A stretch of 64,000 nucleotides of DNA, taken from assembly GCA_958510875.1 (NCBI GenBank), contig OY294067.1, positions 150,176,962 to 150,240,961 on the forward strand, in the 5' to 3' direction. This DNA is from Endomychus coccineus. Taxonomy: Eukaryota > Arthropoda > Insecta > Coleoptera > Endomychidae. Shown here one piece after another: positions 1-11,018 of this stretch (position 1 is its first letter; every line of letters starts with the position of its first letter). Under the pieces are notes generated by a model. The model saw only the letters and a program-made list of their open reading frames with translations, was not told the origin of the DNA and did no database searches. The translations under genes and the position numbers were made by a program.

Positions 1-2017
1 TGAAAACGTTACTATAGCACCAAAGTGCTATGATCAAACAGAAACCAAATTATGATATGAAAACTGAACATTTCAAGTATAATATGAGGAACTAGAGTAA
101 ATAGGGTTAATGAGATTGCAATTGAGAGTGAGAAATCATCGAAAATTACGAAAAAGGTAGATCCCGGGAAACTACAGTATAAATTAAGAAAACATTTGTG
201 CATTAGGATAATTATACTTTAATATTCTAAGAATTTTTCAAATAGTGATTTGAAAGTGAAAAGAAAAGACACTTTGGTATAGGTCTAACTCAGAGGTGCC
301 AAAACTATTTGGTTTTATAGACCACTTGCCATGTTTTTCGATTTTGGGTAGACTCACTGCTTATCTGATATTGAATTTATGCAAATTCATTAAGCTCAAA
401 TGTGTTTTTGACAGCTGGTTTAGTGTTACTCACTCTTAAAGATTTAATTTTTTAATTGTAGTGAAGTGTAGTGTGAAAAACTTAAAAAGAACACATGTTA
501 AGTTCAATACATTTATTAATTAAATTCTAATTGAAACGAACTGAATTAATATTTAGTATCTGTAACATTAAATTGCTGAGCAAAAAATAAATATTTCTAG
601 TAGGATGTTTTAGTAATAAATTTTCAACATTTTGCATCAATTTAGTTAGGTTTAATCTCAAATCTACTCGGTTAGTAATGTCCATTCTATTTCCTTTTTT
701 TTTGTCAGGAGATTGGCAACGGCGCTAAAGCTTCTTTCCACTAGAACTGAGGATGGAAAAGCAATTAAAAACGTTTCACGCGATATTCCATAATACGGGA
801 TAAGTAACAGGTATGTCTGTTTGACGCCAGAATTGCTGATATCTGTTTCTAAACTTTAGTATATTCCATAAAATTGTGCATTAGTTAGGTGCTAGGCTAT
901 TCGCTTTGTGGTCACTCCGAGCTTGTACAAACTTGCACAGAATGATACGAATATCATCAAGTTACCGGATTACCCGAATACTTGCAGAACAATTCATCGT
1001 TCGTTCTTGTTGAATTAAGCTGATGAAGCAAAACATTGGAAGGCGCGAATTTTCCCAGTTTCACAATTTGTCAGACTAACTGCCAGGAAGATGACGTTTC
1101 AACATACGTTCAACATTTAAATGCCCTCCATTCAGATTTCAGAACTAGGTTTGATGTTGTTTCAACTCTGATGATATCACAGTGAATACTGAACCCATAT
1201 GGTGACATTAAAGAAACGGATGTTACATTACAAGAGGAACAGCTCGGAATAAAGCACTATTATGGAATATCGCGAGAAACGTTTTTAATTGCTTTCCCAT
1301 CCAAAAGGAAATAGAATGGACATTACTAACCGAGTAGATTTGAGATTAAACCTAACTAAATTGATGCAAAATGTTGAAAATTTATTATTAAAACATCAGG
1401 TTCAGCCCTCCTACTAGAAGTATTTATTTTTTGCTCAGCAATTTTATGTAGCAGATACTAAATATTGATTCAGTTCATTTCAATTAGAATTCAATTAATG
1501 TATGTATTGAGCTCAACATGTGTTCTTTTCAAGTTTTTCACACAATACTTCACTACAGTTAAAAATTAAAATCTTTAAAAGTGAGTAGCACTATACCAGC
1601 TGTCAAAAACACATTTGAGCTTATGAATTAGCATAAATTCAATATTAGATAAGCAGTGAGTCTACCCAAAACCGAAAAACATGGCAAGTGGTCTATAAAA
1701 CAAAATAGTTTTGGCACCTCTGAGTTAGACCTATACAGTGTCTTTTCTTTTCACTCTCAAATCACAATTAGGAAAATTCTTAGAATATTAAAGTATAATT
1801 ATCCTAATGCACAAATTGTTTCTTAATTTATACCGTAGTTTCCCGGGATCTACCTTTTTCGGAATTTCCGATGATTTCTTACTCTCAATTGCAATCTCAT
1901 TAACCCTATTTGTACTTTAGTTCCTATTTATACTTGAAATGTGTATTGTTTACTTCATAATTTTGTATCTGTTTGATGATGGCACTGCGATGTACAACTA
2001 TAGTAACATTTCCATGT
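1..2017. mobile_element. Large foldback element with about 0.75-kb inverted arms (hAT-like core)
   Basis: Bases from about 4 to 790 return as a diverged reverse complement at about 1255-2017. Landmarks that pair are the outer GTTACTATAG, the segment carrying CCACTTGCCATG, and the inner AAAAACGTTTCACGCGATATTCC near 770 with its partner near 1265. The unique loop is about 460 bp and carries a decayed transposase fragment (see next entry). The left end lies at or just before the window edge, so a target duplication cannot be tested. A large hAT-type element with extended inverted repeats, or an inverted duplication, would both explain the structure. Confidence 0.7.
1081..1255 (+). pseudogene. 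hAT/ZBED-like (GTF2IRD2/SCAND3-type) transposase fragment
   Basis: Translated from 1081 the plus strand reads through CQEDDVSTYVQHLNALHSDF and later NPYGDIKETDVTLQEEQLGI. This resembles the middle of the hAT-derived ZBED5/GTF2IRD2/SCAND3-type proteins, where a helical segment (YVxHLxxLHxDFxxRF) is followed by NPF and then a LQEELIELQ-like motif. One in-frame TGA sits where a tryptophan would be expected just before NPY. The fragment is under 60 codons, lies in the loop of the foldback, and runs into its right arm. It is a relic with no open frame. The family call rests on pattern memory, without an alignment. Confidence 0.5.
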
Positions 2018-2284
2018 TATCATTAAGAGTGGTAAAAAACGAGGTATTTTTTTTTAATAATCTTCTTAATGATTTCTGGAATTTATTTATCACTGAAAGA
2101 TGATAAGCGAAACTTATTGGAGTATTTCAGGTAAGTGGCTCCAATTTGGTTATCTTCTCCAGTTGTGAAATTAAGTTATTGATCAAATATTCGTCGTTAC
2201 CATTGTCCATCGCTATTTGCTATAGTTTTTCAACTTCCTTGTTTTATTATGGCTGACTCAAAAGTGCGTTTGATAACACCATGT

Positions 2285-3580
2285 AACACACTTTTCTGCC
2301 CAACCTTCTCGATGTTTGCGTTCGTATTTTGAATAATTAAAAGCCACCTTAGAAGTTAAAAAGTTTGCTTTTGTGCTCAGGGCGACTTTTTTTCCAGAAG
2401 TGAAACTTCGCTGTGAATATCCTGGGATAACTTCTTATAAACTTGACTCAGCACCAGTCTATGATATATCAAATTATTCGCAATTGTGTGGAGAAGTAAG
2501 ATAAATAGTTCAAAGATGCATATGTAAGACTGGTTGGCTGCTATTTGCCAAAAAGTAAAAAAACGCTGAAATTCATCAAATTTGACGTAAAAATCTCCAA
2601 ATAAAAAATCGTAGAGTCAAATTCAGGTCTAAATAACGTTTTTCCGTAATTTGTATATGTAGAGTGACTCATTGCGAAGAGATATCATTCCGAGGTACAT
2701 ATGGGCTTTTATTAAAAAGTTATCGTGCGTTAACCGATTAAGTTTCGTGAAAATTCTCACATATTTAACCCATCAAGGCCCAGGCAAAACGCACCCTAAT
2801 TACAACCAAACTAACTACGCAGTTCATAGCATAACTGGAAAGTTTTCTTTGTTGAGCCAAATTGATTGTTCAAACAATCATTGCTCAAACAATTGTTATA
2901 AATCTACAGAATTTCGTCTATTTGTGGATGACAATCGACTCAAACAAAATTACTGTTACCTATTACTATCATTTTTGTTGCAAACCTAGCAATTGTATAT
3001 CGTTCAAACGCTCATTGATAAATGATTGCTTATTGTTTAAACAATCATTGTTCGAACGATCAATTTGCCTGGGCCTTGATGGCTTACATATGTGAGAATT
3101 TTCACGAAACTCAATCGATTAACGCAACATAACTTTTTAATAAAATTCCATATGTACTTCGGAATGATATCCCTCTCTTCGTAATGAGTCACTCTAAAGA
3201 TACAAATCGCGAAAAAACGGTATTTGGATCTGAATTTGACTCTACGATTTTCTATTTAGCGATTTTTACGTCAAATTTGATGAAAATTTTGCGTTTTATT
3301 CACTCTTCTGCAAATCGCAGCCAAACAGTCTCACATATGCAACTTTCAACTATTTATTTCACTTTTCCACACAAATGCGAATAATTTGATATATCATAGA
3401 CTGGTGCTGAGTCAAGTTATTCCAGGATATTAACAGCCAAGTTTTACTTTTGGAAAAAAATTCACCCTGAGCGCAAAAACAAACTTTTCAGCTTCTAAGG
3501 TGGCTTTTAATAATTTGGAATAGATGTAGAATCGAACGCAAACATCGAGAAGGTTAGGCAGAACAAAAAGTTGAATTTTG
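2285..3580. repeat. Second large foldback repeat (about 0.5-kb arms)
   Basis: The segment 2285-2790 reappears inverted and diverged at 3063-3580. Paired landmarks are AACCTTCTCGATGTTTGCG (near 2300) with CGCAAACATCGAGAAGGTT (near 3537), GACTCAGCACCAGTCTATGA (near 2445) with its complement near 3395, and CATCAAGGCCCAGGCAAA (near 2770) with TTTGCCTGGGCCTTGATG (near 3063). The central 270 bp contains several short ATTGTTCAAACAAT-type palindromes. No transposase-like coding was found. Open frames across the arms are products of the repeat. Confidence 0.75.
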
Positions 3581-5335
3581 TTACTTAGTGTAATCTATGA
3601 ACAAGATTATTCAATGGAGCTTTTCAAAATTGATTTGTAGGTATAACTGAATCCGTAGGAATATACCCATTTGCTTAATTGAGTTTTCTGTATATGTTGA
3701 ATTACACTTGTAGCCTTTATAGTACTATCTGAATGTGTGTTGTAACGCAACAAGGAAGATGATGAAAGGAACCCATACTATGACGAACAACTGGAACCTC
3801 AGAGCGTATTCACAACCCAATTCCCTTTGTTCATTCGTGATGAGATCAAGACATTGTAGTTCGTGGTGAATCTTGTTTTTGAAAGGAGGTATTGAATATA
3901 ATTATTATTTTCAATTGAATATTGCTAACCCTTGTACACAAAAGTGAAAACTGGTTTATAATGAATAATTGAAAATCATATATTATACAAGAACGACAAT
4001 GGTTATTTTTCCTTAAATATATGTAGCTTAACGGATAATCTAACGCAAACATGTACAAGTATGAAATGAAATCAATCATAAATGAAAATTTGTTTAAATT
4101 CAAAGTTAGAATATTTTATCTACTTTCAAACCATACACAATGAATGAACACCTAAATGCCCAGATTTAAGGTCAAATATGTAATCTTCCATTCCATTTTC
4201 AATATGAGTGATATCAATTGAAAAGGAAACAAACGCCAAATTTCAAAAATTGGGTAAATGACACTACACGACAGCCTGATATCCATTTTATCATTGTGTA
4301 AAACTCTCCACCGCCTGCTATGCTCTACCGAACTATATTGAATGAATACTCAAGCGTTTTTATGTCTGTAATCGGGAGTTGCAAGAAACAAATTTGTGAT
4401 GAACGTAATGGAGTCCCAAGATTTTTACTCCACGCTACTGTGCTGAATACCAGGAATGGCCAGGAGGCAAGCATAACATAAACTGGAAATATCGCAGAAT
4501 CCATGACGTGCCGTGACATCGTACAACACGGGACCGACTGTTTAACTTGTCATCGGAAAGAAGTAATACCAAGCTATTTTCCTGCCCAATGAATATCACC
4601 GCCTTTTTCGATATGTATTAAAAATGTCTTAGCCGTCACACGGGTACAACACCGGAATGAGTTGCAGCTGGGCTAACCACTACACTACCGAAGAACAACA
4701 ATTTCAAACAGAATAATTAGTATTGATAGCGAGGGAATCAAGTTTTCCACTGAAACACTCTTACTTCAAGGAAATTATTTTAAAGGAGGTCAAAACAATA
4801 GGAGGCAAGAATGAATTTCAAATCCTTTGTTATATCAAGAATTAATTAATAATCTCTGCCCTGAAACACAGTCATTTCAATTAAAAAATTGGAGAATTTT
4901 GAGTGTTTTCGAAGGATGCAATCGATTATTGAGAACCCCAAAATTAATAAAACTTCGAAGGTGATATTTACGTTTTTGATTTCCACATTGAATTTGAGTT
5001 AGAAGAGCAAGGTCTACCACATTGGTGTTACTGCTTTAATAAATTGTTACTTTTTTCTATTGTTTTCATTTAATCCCCTCACTACACGTAGTGTATAATG
5101 TAAGCGGAGTATTGTAAATAAACCAAAAGGCAATTTCCTTGATTTTCGTTGATATATCCGTTTCGAGCTATATGAATCGAACTAGTCTATATTTGATATG
5201 ATGCCTGGACGTGTCCATAGGTCACTGTGGAAACCATTATGCCGTTCGTATTATTCGTATGTTTTGGGGGAATTTCTGAAATCCATCTTCATTTTTTCAA
5301 ATGTAATTATAGTATTTATTAAACCATGAGGACAG

Positions 5336-5336
<1 letters not shown>
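3581..5336. other. AT-rich intergenic stretch, nothing recognised
   Basis: This is AT-rich sequence with only short frames that lack similarity to any family I know. No inverted terminal repeat, RNA gene or splice-supported exon was seen. Confidence 0.6.

Positions 5337-5428
<92 letters not shown>
5337..5428. repeat. (TA)n microsatellite, about 46 units
   Basis: An uninterrupted TA tract directly abuts the CAGGGTGTCC end of the first mariner. Because mariners insert at TA dinucleotides, the tract is a natural target. Confidence 0.97.
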
Positions 5429-5431
<3 letters not shown>

Positions 5432-7687
5432 GGTGTCCCAATATTGCTGGGACACAGAGCTACCACGTATTCTAGAGGTCAAAATAAGTCGATTGAGCCC
5501 AATTTACCTGTATACCAAAATGTACCGTTTGTCCGTGAGAAGAGTTCAAAGTTTACTAAAAAAAATACATTTTTGTATGTTGTTCCGAAGTGCTTTATAC
5601 AAATTTAATGAAATTTGGTAAATGTGTATTCTAGATGATTAGCTTACTTTTAGTAATCAAAAAAACCCAAAGAAAATTGTAGAGGGGTTGGAACCACCCT
5701 CACCCCTTGGCATTTTTTCCCCCATTTTTGTAGGGGTGGGAATACGGTTTTAAGACTTTTTTATCTGGAAGGCCTACTCATTATCTTCATTTTCTTACTC
5801 TTGTTAAAACTCCGTATTTTGCGTAGTTTTCAAGAAAAAAAATGTTTTCGCAAACACTGATAACCGATTTTCGGGTATAGGTTTAATAAAATTATTAGAC
5901 ACAAATTACACAATACATTTACACAAGACAAACAATAATTTTTATAACAAGTGTTCAATGTGACCTCCACCTTCATTAATACAGAGGTCAATTCGACGTA
6001 AAAAATTTAAATGCACTCTTCTTAAAACATCGTCATTTTCTCGTAGCGCATTTACAGCATTTTGAATTCTATTCCACAGTTGTTCGATGTTATTTATTTG
6101 AACCTCGTACACTTGTCTTTTTAATTCTCCCCAGATGAAGAAGTCACAAGGGTTTAAATCTGGAGACCGCGGAGGCCATTGAATGGGTGCTTCTTGTCCC
6201 CTACCTATCCACCTGCCACCAAATTGTTCACCAAGATATTCTCTTACTGCACGTGCAAAATGAGGTGGTGCACCATCATGCATGAAGAACGTATTTCTAC
6301 GCAAGTTAAGAGGCAAGTCTTCTAATAATTCTGGCAAATTTTGTTGAAGGAAACGGAGGTAACTATCGCCATTCAGACGATCAGGTAATCGTAACGGTCC
6401 GACTATAAATTCGCCAATAATTCCGACCCAGACATTAATTTTAAATTCACGTTGATAATGTCTACTTTTAATGGCATGTGGATTTTCATCTGCATAAACA
6501 TGATCGTTGTGTAGGTTTGTCATACCGCGACGTGTAAAACAAGACTCATCAGTAAACAAGATCTTAGTATGGAATCCGTTGTCGACTACTCTGCGCTCCC
6601 GAATAGTTTGTAAAAAACTTAAACGTAATTCGTAGTCAGGTGGCAACAATTCTTGCACTGGCTGGATGTGAAATGGCCGAATTAATTGATCTCTAATGAT
6701 TCGACTTACAGTGCTTTTTGGAATTCCAGCTTCTCGTTGCAATCTTCTAGTACTGGTATTAGGATTGTTATCAATCATTTGAAGAACAGCTTCTTCCGCA
6801 ATAGGTGTTCGAGCTTGTCGAGGTCTTCCAGCGTTAACTCTTACTGGGGTCAACCTCCCCGTTTCTCGAAGACGTCTTTCGATTCGGGCAAAAGTTTTAT
6901 GGTTTGGAATTCTCCGGTTTGGATACCTCTCTTGATACACGCGAACACTTTCGCGGCAGTTACCTTGACAATATCCAAGAACTAATAACATGTCGGTCTG
7001 TTCATTAAAAGGAAAATTCATAATTGTGGGACGTCAAAGGAACAGCAGCAACAGCAATAACAATTAAACAAAAACAGTGATGACAATAAGAAATAATAAA
7101 AAAACAAGCAAAAGAGAACAAATAACTGACACATTTACTGTTAACAATAAACTATGTTTCCTGTCAAAATCATAACATTTGGTTTTGTCTTTGTGTCCGC
7201 GGCCAACTAAATTTTGTATTACAATTTTATTAAACCTATACCCGAAAATCGGTTATCAGCGTTTGCGAAAACATTTTTTTTCTTGAAAACTACGCAAAAT
7301 ACGGAGTTTTTACAAGAGTAAGAAAATGAAGATAATGAGTAGGCCTTCCAGATAAAAAAGTCTTAAAAGCGTATTCCCACCCCTACAAAAATGGGGGAAA
7401 AAATGCCAAGGGGTGAGGGTGGTTCCAACCCCTCTACAATTTTCTTTGGGTTTTTTTGATTACTAAAAGTAAGCTAATCATCTAGAATACACATTTACCA
7501 AATTTCATTAAATTTGTATAAAGCACTTCGGAACAACATACAAAAATGTATTTTTTTTAGTAAACTTTGAACTCTTCTCACGGACAAACGGTACATTTTG
7601 GTATACAGGTAAATTGGGCTCAATCGACTTATTTTGACCTCTAGAATACGTGGTAGCTCTGTGTCCCAGCAATATTGGGACACCCTG
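5429..7687 (-). mobile_element. Mariner-like DNA transposon with 465-bp terminal inverted repeats
   Basis: The element begins CAGGGTGTCCCAATATTGCT at 5429 and ends with the reverse complement at 7687, both inside TA repeats, consistent with TA target duplication. The inverted repeats run 5429-5893 and 7223-7687 and are nearly identical over about 465 bp. They share the block around CTACGCAAAATACGG and the inner edge at AAACCTATACCCGAAAATCG. Classical mariners have about 30-bp repeats, so this is a long-TIR form. The near identity of the arms and the open transposase suggest a recent insertion. The transposase gene is on the minus strand between the arms. Confidence 0.92.
5942..7021 (-). CDS. 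Mariner-type transposase with DUF4817-like N-terminus
   Basis: This is a 359-codon open frame that starts at ATG and lies wholly between the two inverted repeats. The N-terminal 50 residues (LLVLGYCQGNCRESVRVYQE, then YPNRRIPNHKTFARI) match the DUF4817-type helix-turn-helix seen in many insect transposases. A second helix-turn-helix follows near residues 65-110. The catalytic core shows TDESCFTR near residue 152, HDGAPPH near 247 and SPDLNPCDFF near 285. These carry the three acidic residues of the IS630/Tc1/mariner nuclease. By my count 43 residues separate the second and third aspartates, longer than the 34 of classical mariner or the 41 of rosa-type elements. No stop or frameshift interrupts the frame, so the enzyme could be active. 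It cuts at the element's repeats and reinserts at TA. Confidence 0.93.
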   Translation of the reverse strand: MNFPFNEQTDMLLVLGYCQGNCRESVRVYQERYPNRRIPNHKTFARIERRLRETGRLTPVRVNAGRPRQARTPIAEEAVLQMIDNNPNTSTRRLQREAGIPKSTVSRIIRDQLIRPFHIQPVQELLPPDYELRLSFLQTIRERRVVDNGFHTKILFTDESCFTRRGMTNLHNDHVYADENPHAIKSRHYQREFKINVWVGIIGEFIVGPLRLPDRLNGDSYLRFLQQNLPELLEDLPLNLRRNTFFMHDGAPPHFARAVREYLGEQFGGRWIGRGQEAPIQWPPRSPDLNPCDFFIWGELKRQVYEVQINNIEQLWNRIQNAVNALRENDDVLRRVHLNFLRRIDLCINEGGGHIEHLL

Positions 7688-7717
7688 TATATATATATTT
7701 ATATATATATATATATA

Positions 7718-10021
7718 TAGGGTGTCCTCGAACTGCGTGGCCAAAATAAAACCGAAGATTCTTTGATTCGAAAAAAAGTTGATGAGCCTTTTTACTTTTG
7801 CCTCAAGTGTCTTGTTTACTCGGTAGAGGGCTTCAAAATTGCAAAAATAATTTTGTTTTTTCGGTATAACTTGAGAACATGATGAAGAACTTCTACAATA
7901 TTTAGCAGGTGAGTTAATGCCAATAATGGCCATTTTTGAGAGTGGAGCACAGAGCCTGAGAGACCATGGAAATGGCTCAAACTTGAGGATGTACCGGGAA
8001 AAGTGTCCATAACTTTTTTGTGGTCAATGTAATTCACTCGATATTTTTTACGTAGATAGCATATCTAATTTGAAAACTTTTTTTACTCTTAGAAAATTTT
8101 GATAAAATCAACGGATTAGCTTGAAAAAATTAATTTTCGAGTCTCTGCAATTTTGGCTTACTAATTTTACTTGATTAAAATACCTTAGTTGCCTTTGCTT
8201 TTCTAATGTCGATTTGACATTTGAAGAATTTATTCTCAAAACTGTCAGTTTTTACTTTGCTTTCCGTAAAAATTTTATAAAATTATGGCTCAAAATTTCA
8301 CTAACACTGAAATGGTTGATATGTTATTGATTTATGGACGGAGAAGGGAAAGATATCCGCATTGCAGAATTCCAAATCGGCAAACCTTCGCGAAACTGGC
8401 AAATTTGAAGCAAATCACAGAGAAACTGGGCGCAGACGGACAAGAAGGACGTTAGAGCTCGAAGAAGCGATACTGGAAGCGGTTGAAACTGAACCTGGGA
8501 TAAGCACACTACGTTTGGGACTTCGTATTGGAGCCTCAAAATCATTAGTTCATAATGTACTGAAAGAAGAACTGTTGTATCCCTATCATATTAAAACAGT
8601 TCAAGACTTATTGCCCATGGTTCCAGGTCATCGGCTAGATTTCTGTCGGCTTATTGTCCAAAGACAAAACGCAAACCACAATTTTTGTAGAAGAATTCTG
8701 TTCACGGACGAAGATACTTTCACGAGATATGGTCTTTTTAACCTCCATAATGAACATTTCTATGCTGATGAAAATCCTCATGAAACGGAAGTTACATATT
8801 TTCAGAATCAAACTAAAATCAATGTTTGGGTTGGAATTGTGGATAACTTTATTATTGGCCCTACCGTTATACCCGATCGATTGAACGGGGAGAACTACTT
8901 GAACTTTTTGGAACAAAGGCTACTTGAACTGTTGGAAGACTTGCCCTTACACATTCGTCGTGGCCTGGTTTATCCATGATGGTTGACCTCCTCATTTCAC
9001 ATTAGCTGTGAGGCGACATTTGAATGCGCAATATCCAGATCGCTGGATTGGTAGAGGACACGATGCACCAGTGAACTGGCCGGCCCGCTCCCCTGATTTG
9101 ACGCCCTGCGACTTCTTTCTATGAGGCGCTTTGAAGTCGAAAGTTTATGCAGCTCAAGTAAACACACGAGAGGAATTGTTGCAACGAATAAATCATGAAG
9201 CGGATTTATTGAAGAATGATCCTGAAGTACTAGCCAGAGTTCAATCCAATTTCTTGAAACGAATTAATTTGTGTATTCAGGAAAATGGGCAACATTTCGA
9301 TGCCTTAGCTATTTCCCAAAAAGTTTTGTTGTTTCTTTTAATTTAGCATTTGTTCTTCCTAAATAATCACATCGTTTCCCCATTTTTATTGTTTTTATTA
9401 TTCGTGTTTTACCGAGATATTAACCATTTCAGTGTTAGTGAAATTTTGAGCCATAATTTTATAAAATTTTTTCGGAAAGCAAAGTAAAAACTGACAGTTT
9501 TGCGAATAAATTCTCCAAATGCCAAAATGACATTAGAAAAGCAAAGGCAACTAAGGTATTTTAATCAACTAAAATTAGTAAGCCAAAATTGCAGAGACTC
9601 GAAAATAATTTTTTTCAAGCTAATCCGTTGATTTTATCAGAATTTTCTAAGAGTAAGAAAAGTTTTCAAATTAGATAAGCTATCTACATGAAAAATATAG
9701 AGTGAATTACATTGACCACAAAAAAGTTCTGGACACTTTTCCCGTTACATCCTCAAGTTTGAGCCATTTTTATGGTCTCTAAGGCTCTATGCTCCACTCT
9801 CAAAAATGCCTATTATTGACAGTAACTCACTTGCCAAATATTGTAAAAGTCCTCTATCACGTTCTTAAGTTATACCGAAAAAACTAAATTATTTTTGCAA
9901 CTTTGAAGCCCTCTACCGGCTAAACAAGACACTTGAGGCAAAAGTAAAAAGGCTCATCAAATTTTTTTCGAATCAAAGAATCTTCGGTTTTATTTTAGCC
10001 ACGCAGTTCGAGGACACCCTG
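7718..10021 (+). mobile_element. Second long-TIR mariner-like transposon (about 600-bp arms)
   Basis: The right end reads GGACACCCTG up to 10021, next to TATATATG. The left end has the matching GGGTGTCCTCGAACTGCGTG, with the first C changed to T. The arms run about 7718-8322 and 9413-10021 and reach into the 5' end of the transposase gene: its start codon and first dozen codons lie inside the left arm, and an inverted copy of them lies inside the right arm. The element sits about 30 bp of TA repeat away from the first mariner but is a different family, as the inner sequences do not match. TA flanks are present on both sides. Confidence 0.9.
8285..9346 (+). pseudogene. Broken mariner-type transposase (DUF4817-like)
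   Basis: The reading starts at the ATG at 8285 (MAQNFTNTEMVDML) and continues through RERYPHCRIPNRQTFAKL before a frameshift near 8390-8415. The main body is open from 8362 to 8979, with TDEDTFTRYG, NLHNEHFYADENPH and INVWVGIVDNF. A second frameshift near 8965 returns to the first frame. There FIHDG, DRWIGRGHDAPV and RSPDLTPCDFF appear, interrupted by two TGA codons: one after HDG and one after CDFFL, where the relative has tryptophan. The tail from 9131 to 9346 is open. Spacing between the second and third catalytic aspartates is again 43 residues. It resembles the transposase at 5942-7021 throughout but is clearly a different, inactive copy. Confidence 0.9.
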
Positions 10022-10025
10022 TATA

Positions 10026-10129
10026 TATGTATGCTTTCTAGGTATTTTGGTTCGTAGATAGACTGAAAAGTAAATAAAAATTCTCTTTGACGTTACGATA
10101 ATTGTTTAGTATCTTTATCAAATATTATA

Positions 10130-10176
<47 letters not shown>

Positions 10177-10317
10177 TTTTGTTGATATTCTTGAACCATT
10201 TGTAATATTTGTATGTTTTCTTGGTATATTGGTTCGTATATATACTGATAATGAAATAAAAACAGAATTTTTATTTCATTATCAGTATATATACGAACCA
10301 ATATACCAAGAAAACAT

Positions 10318-10362
<45 letters not shown>

Positions 10363-10414
10363 AATATTATATATATAATATTATAATAACTATGTATTAT
10401 ACATATATATTATA

Positions 10415-10455
<41 letters not shown>

Positions 10456-10460
10456 AAGGA
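10026..10460. repeat. Penelope-like element ends and (TA)n tracts
   Basis: The segment 10209-10323 is a near-perfect palindrome of the sequence containing TTCTTGGTATATTGGTTCGT and TATATACTGATAATGAAATA. The same roughly 115-bp sequence forms the outer ends of the Penelope-like elements near 34840, 41372 and 43735. A more diverged copy lies at 10026-10130 and also carries the GACGTTACGATAATTG block, which corresponds to the GACGTTTCGATAATG block of the other copies. TA tracts occur at about 10135-10174, 10322-10363 and 10423-10452. These are end pieces without any coding body. Confidence 0.8.
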
Positions 10461-10775
10461 TATATTTAATTATTTAATTAGCACAAGTGTCCGAAATGCT
10501 CATTTCAAATTTCGAGTGGCGTCATCGATGTTACGTCACCATCTATTTTATGTCTTTATTTTGTGCAAGAAGTCTAGGCTTCTTGATTCTGTCGTGCATT
10601 TTGATAGTTCATGTGACAACAAGTGTCAGTATAAAACAAGGTCATGTTATAGATGTCAACCTGACTGCAGGTGTCAGTATGATATTCAGAGTTGTGAAAT
10701 ACGTTAAATAGACCATTTGAATAAGCTTTTCAATCTCACATAGAGTATAATTCAACGTCTTTCATTAGCGGTTTC
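10461..10775. other. Short unassigned stretch
   Basis: No gene is recognised. The segment near 10478 contains ATTAGCACAAGTGTCC, which recurs with one change near 10902 (ATTAGCACAAGCGTCC) inside the following mini-element, suggesting an older related insertion. Confidence 0.4.
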
Positions 10776-11018
10776 ATATAAAAAATTCTCGGGAATTAGG
10801 TCACATTAACACTCTGTTATAAATGTTCGTCTTTACGTACGTTTCGGTCTCACGACCATCATCAGAAGACTTATTCTGTTAAAAAGGGGTTAACTAAAAC
10901 TAATTAGCACAAGCGTCCATATCGCACAATCTTCAATCAAAAAGCTCACGCCGTCGAAACGAACAGAACCACGAATAATCGAAATTAATGTGACCTAATT
11001 CCCGAGAATTTTTTATAT
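10776..11018 (-). mobile_element. 243-bp mini-element with perfect 34-bp inverted ends and hammerhead-like motif
   Basis: The ends are exact inverted repeats of 34 bp, starting ATATAAAAAATTCTCGGGAA on each strand (10776-10809 and 10985-11018). The inside is non-coding. On the minus strand it contains a hammerhead-ribozyme-like fold (separate entry). A decayed relative of its left part lies near 13790-13880. It could be a non-autonomous derivative of a Penelope-like element, whose ends are known to carry hammerhead motifs, or a MITE. No clear target duplication was found. Confidence 0.75.
10829..10870 (-). ncRNA. Hammerhead-ribozyme-like motif
   Basis: Read on the minus strand, GTCTT is followed by CTGATGA, one extra T, GGTC-GTGA-GACC, GAAA, a short ACG-TA-CGT hairpin, A, and AAGAC. 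GTCTT and AAGAC can form stem I, GGTC and GACC stem II, and ACG/CGT a very short stem III. The conserved CUGAUGA and GAAA core is intact, and a GUA triplet sits at the expected cleavage point. The single extra U between CUGAUGA and stem II departs from the consensus, so self-cleavage is uncertain. Penelope-like elements are known carriers of minimal hammerheads of this kind. Confidence 0.55.

Noticed and set aside
1005..1030. Further hammerhead core at CTGATGA near 1019
   Set aside because: No GAAA with a complementary stem follows within range; same for CTGATGA near 1169, 53061 and 55569.
10516..10707. Small cysteine-rich secreted peptide
   Set aside because: The cysteine spacing is irregular, no signal peptide is visible, and the region lies among transposon ends.
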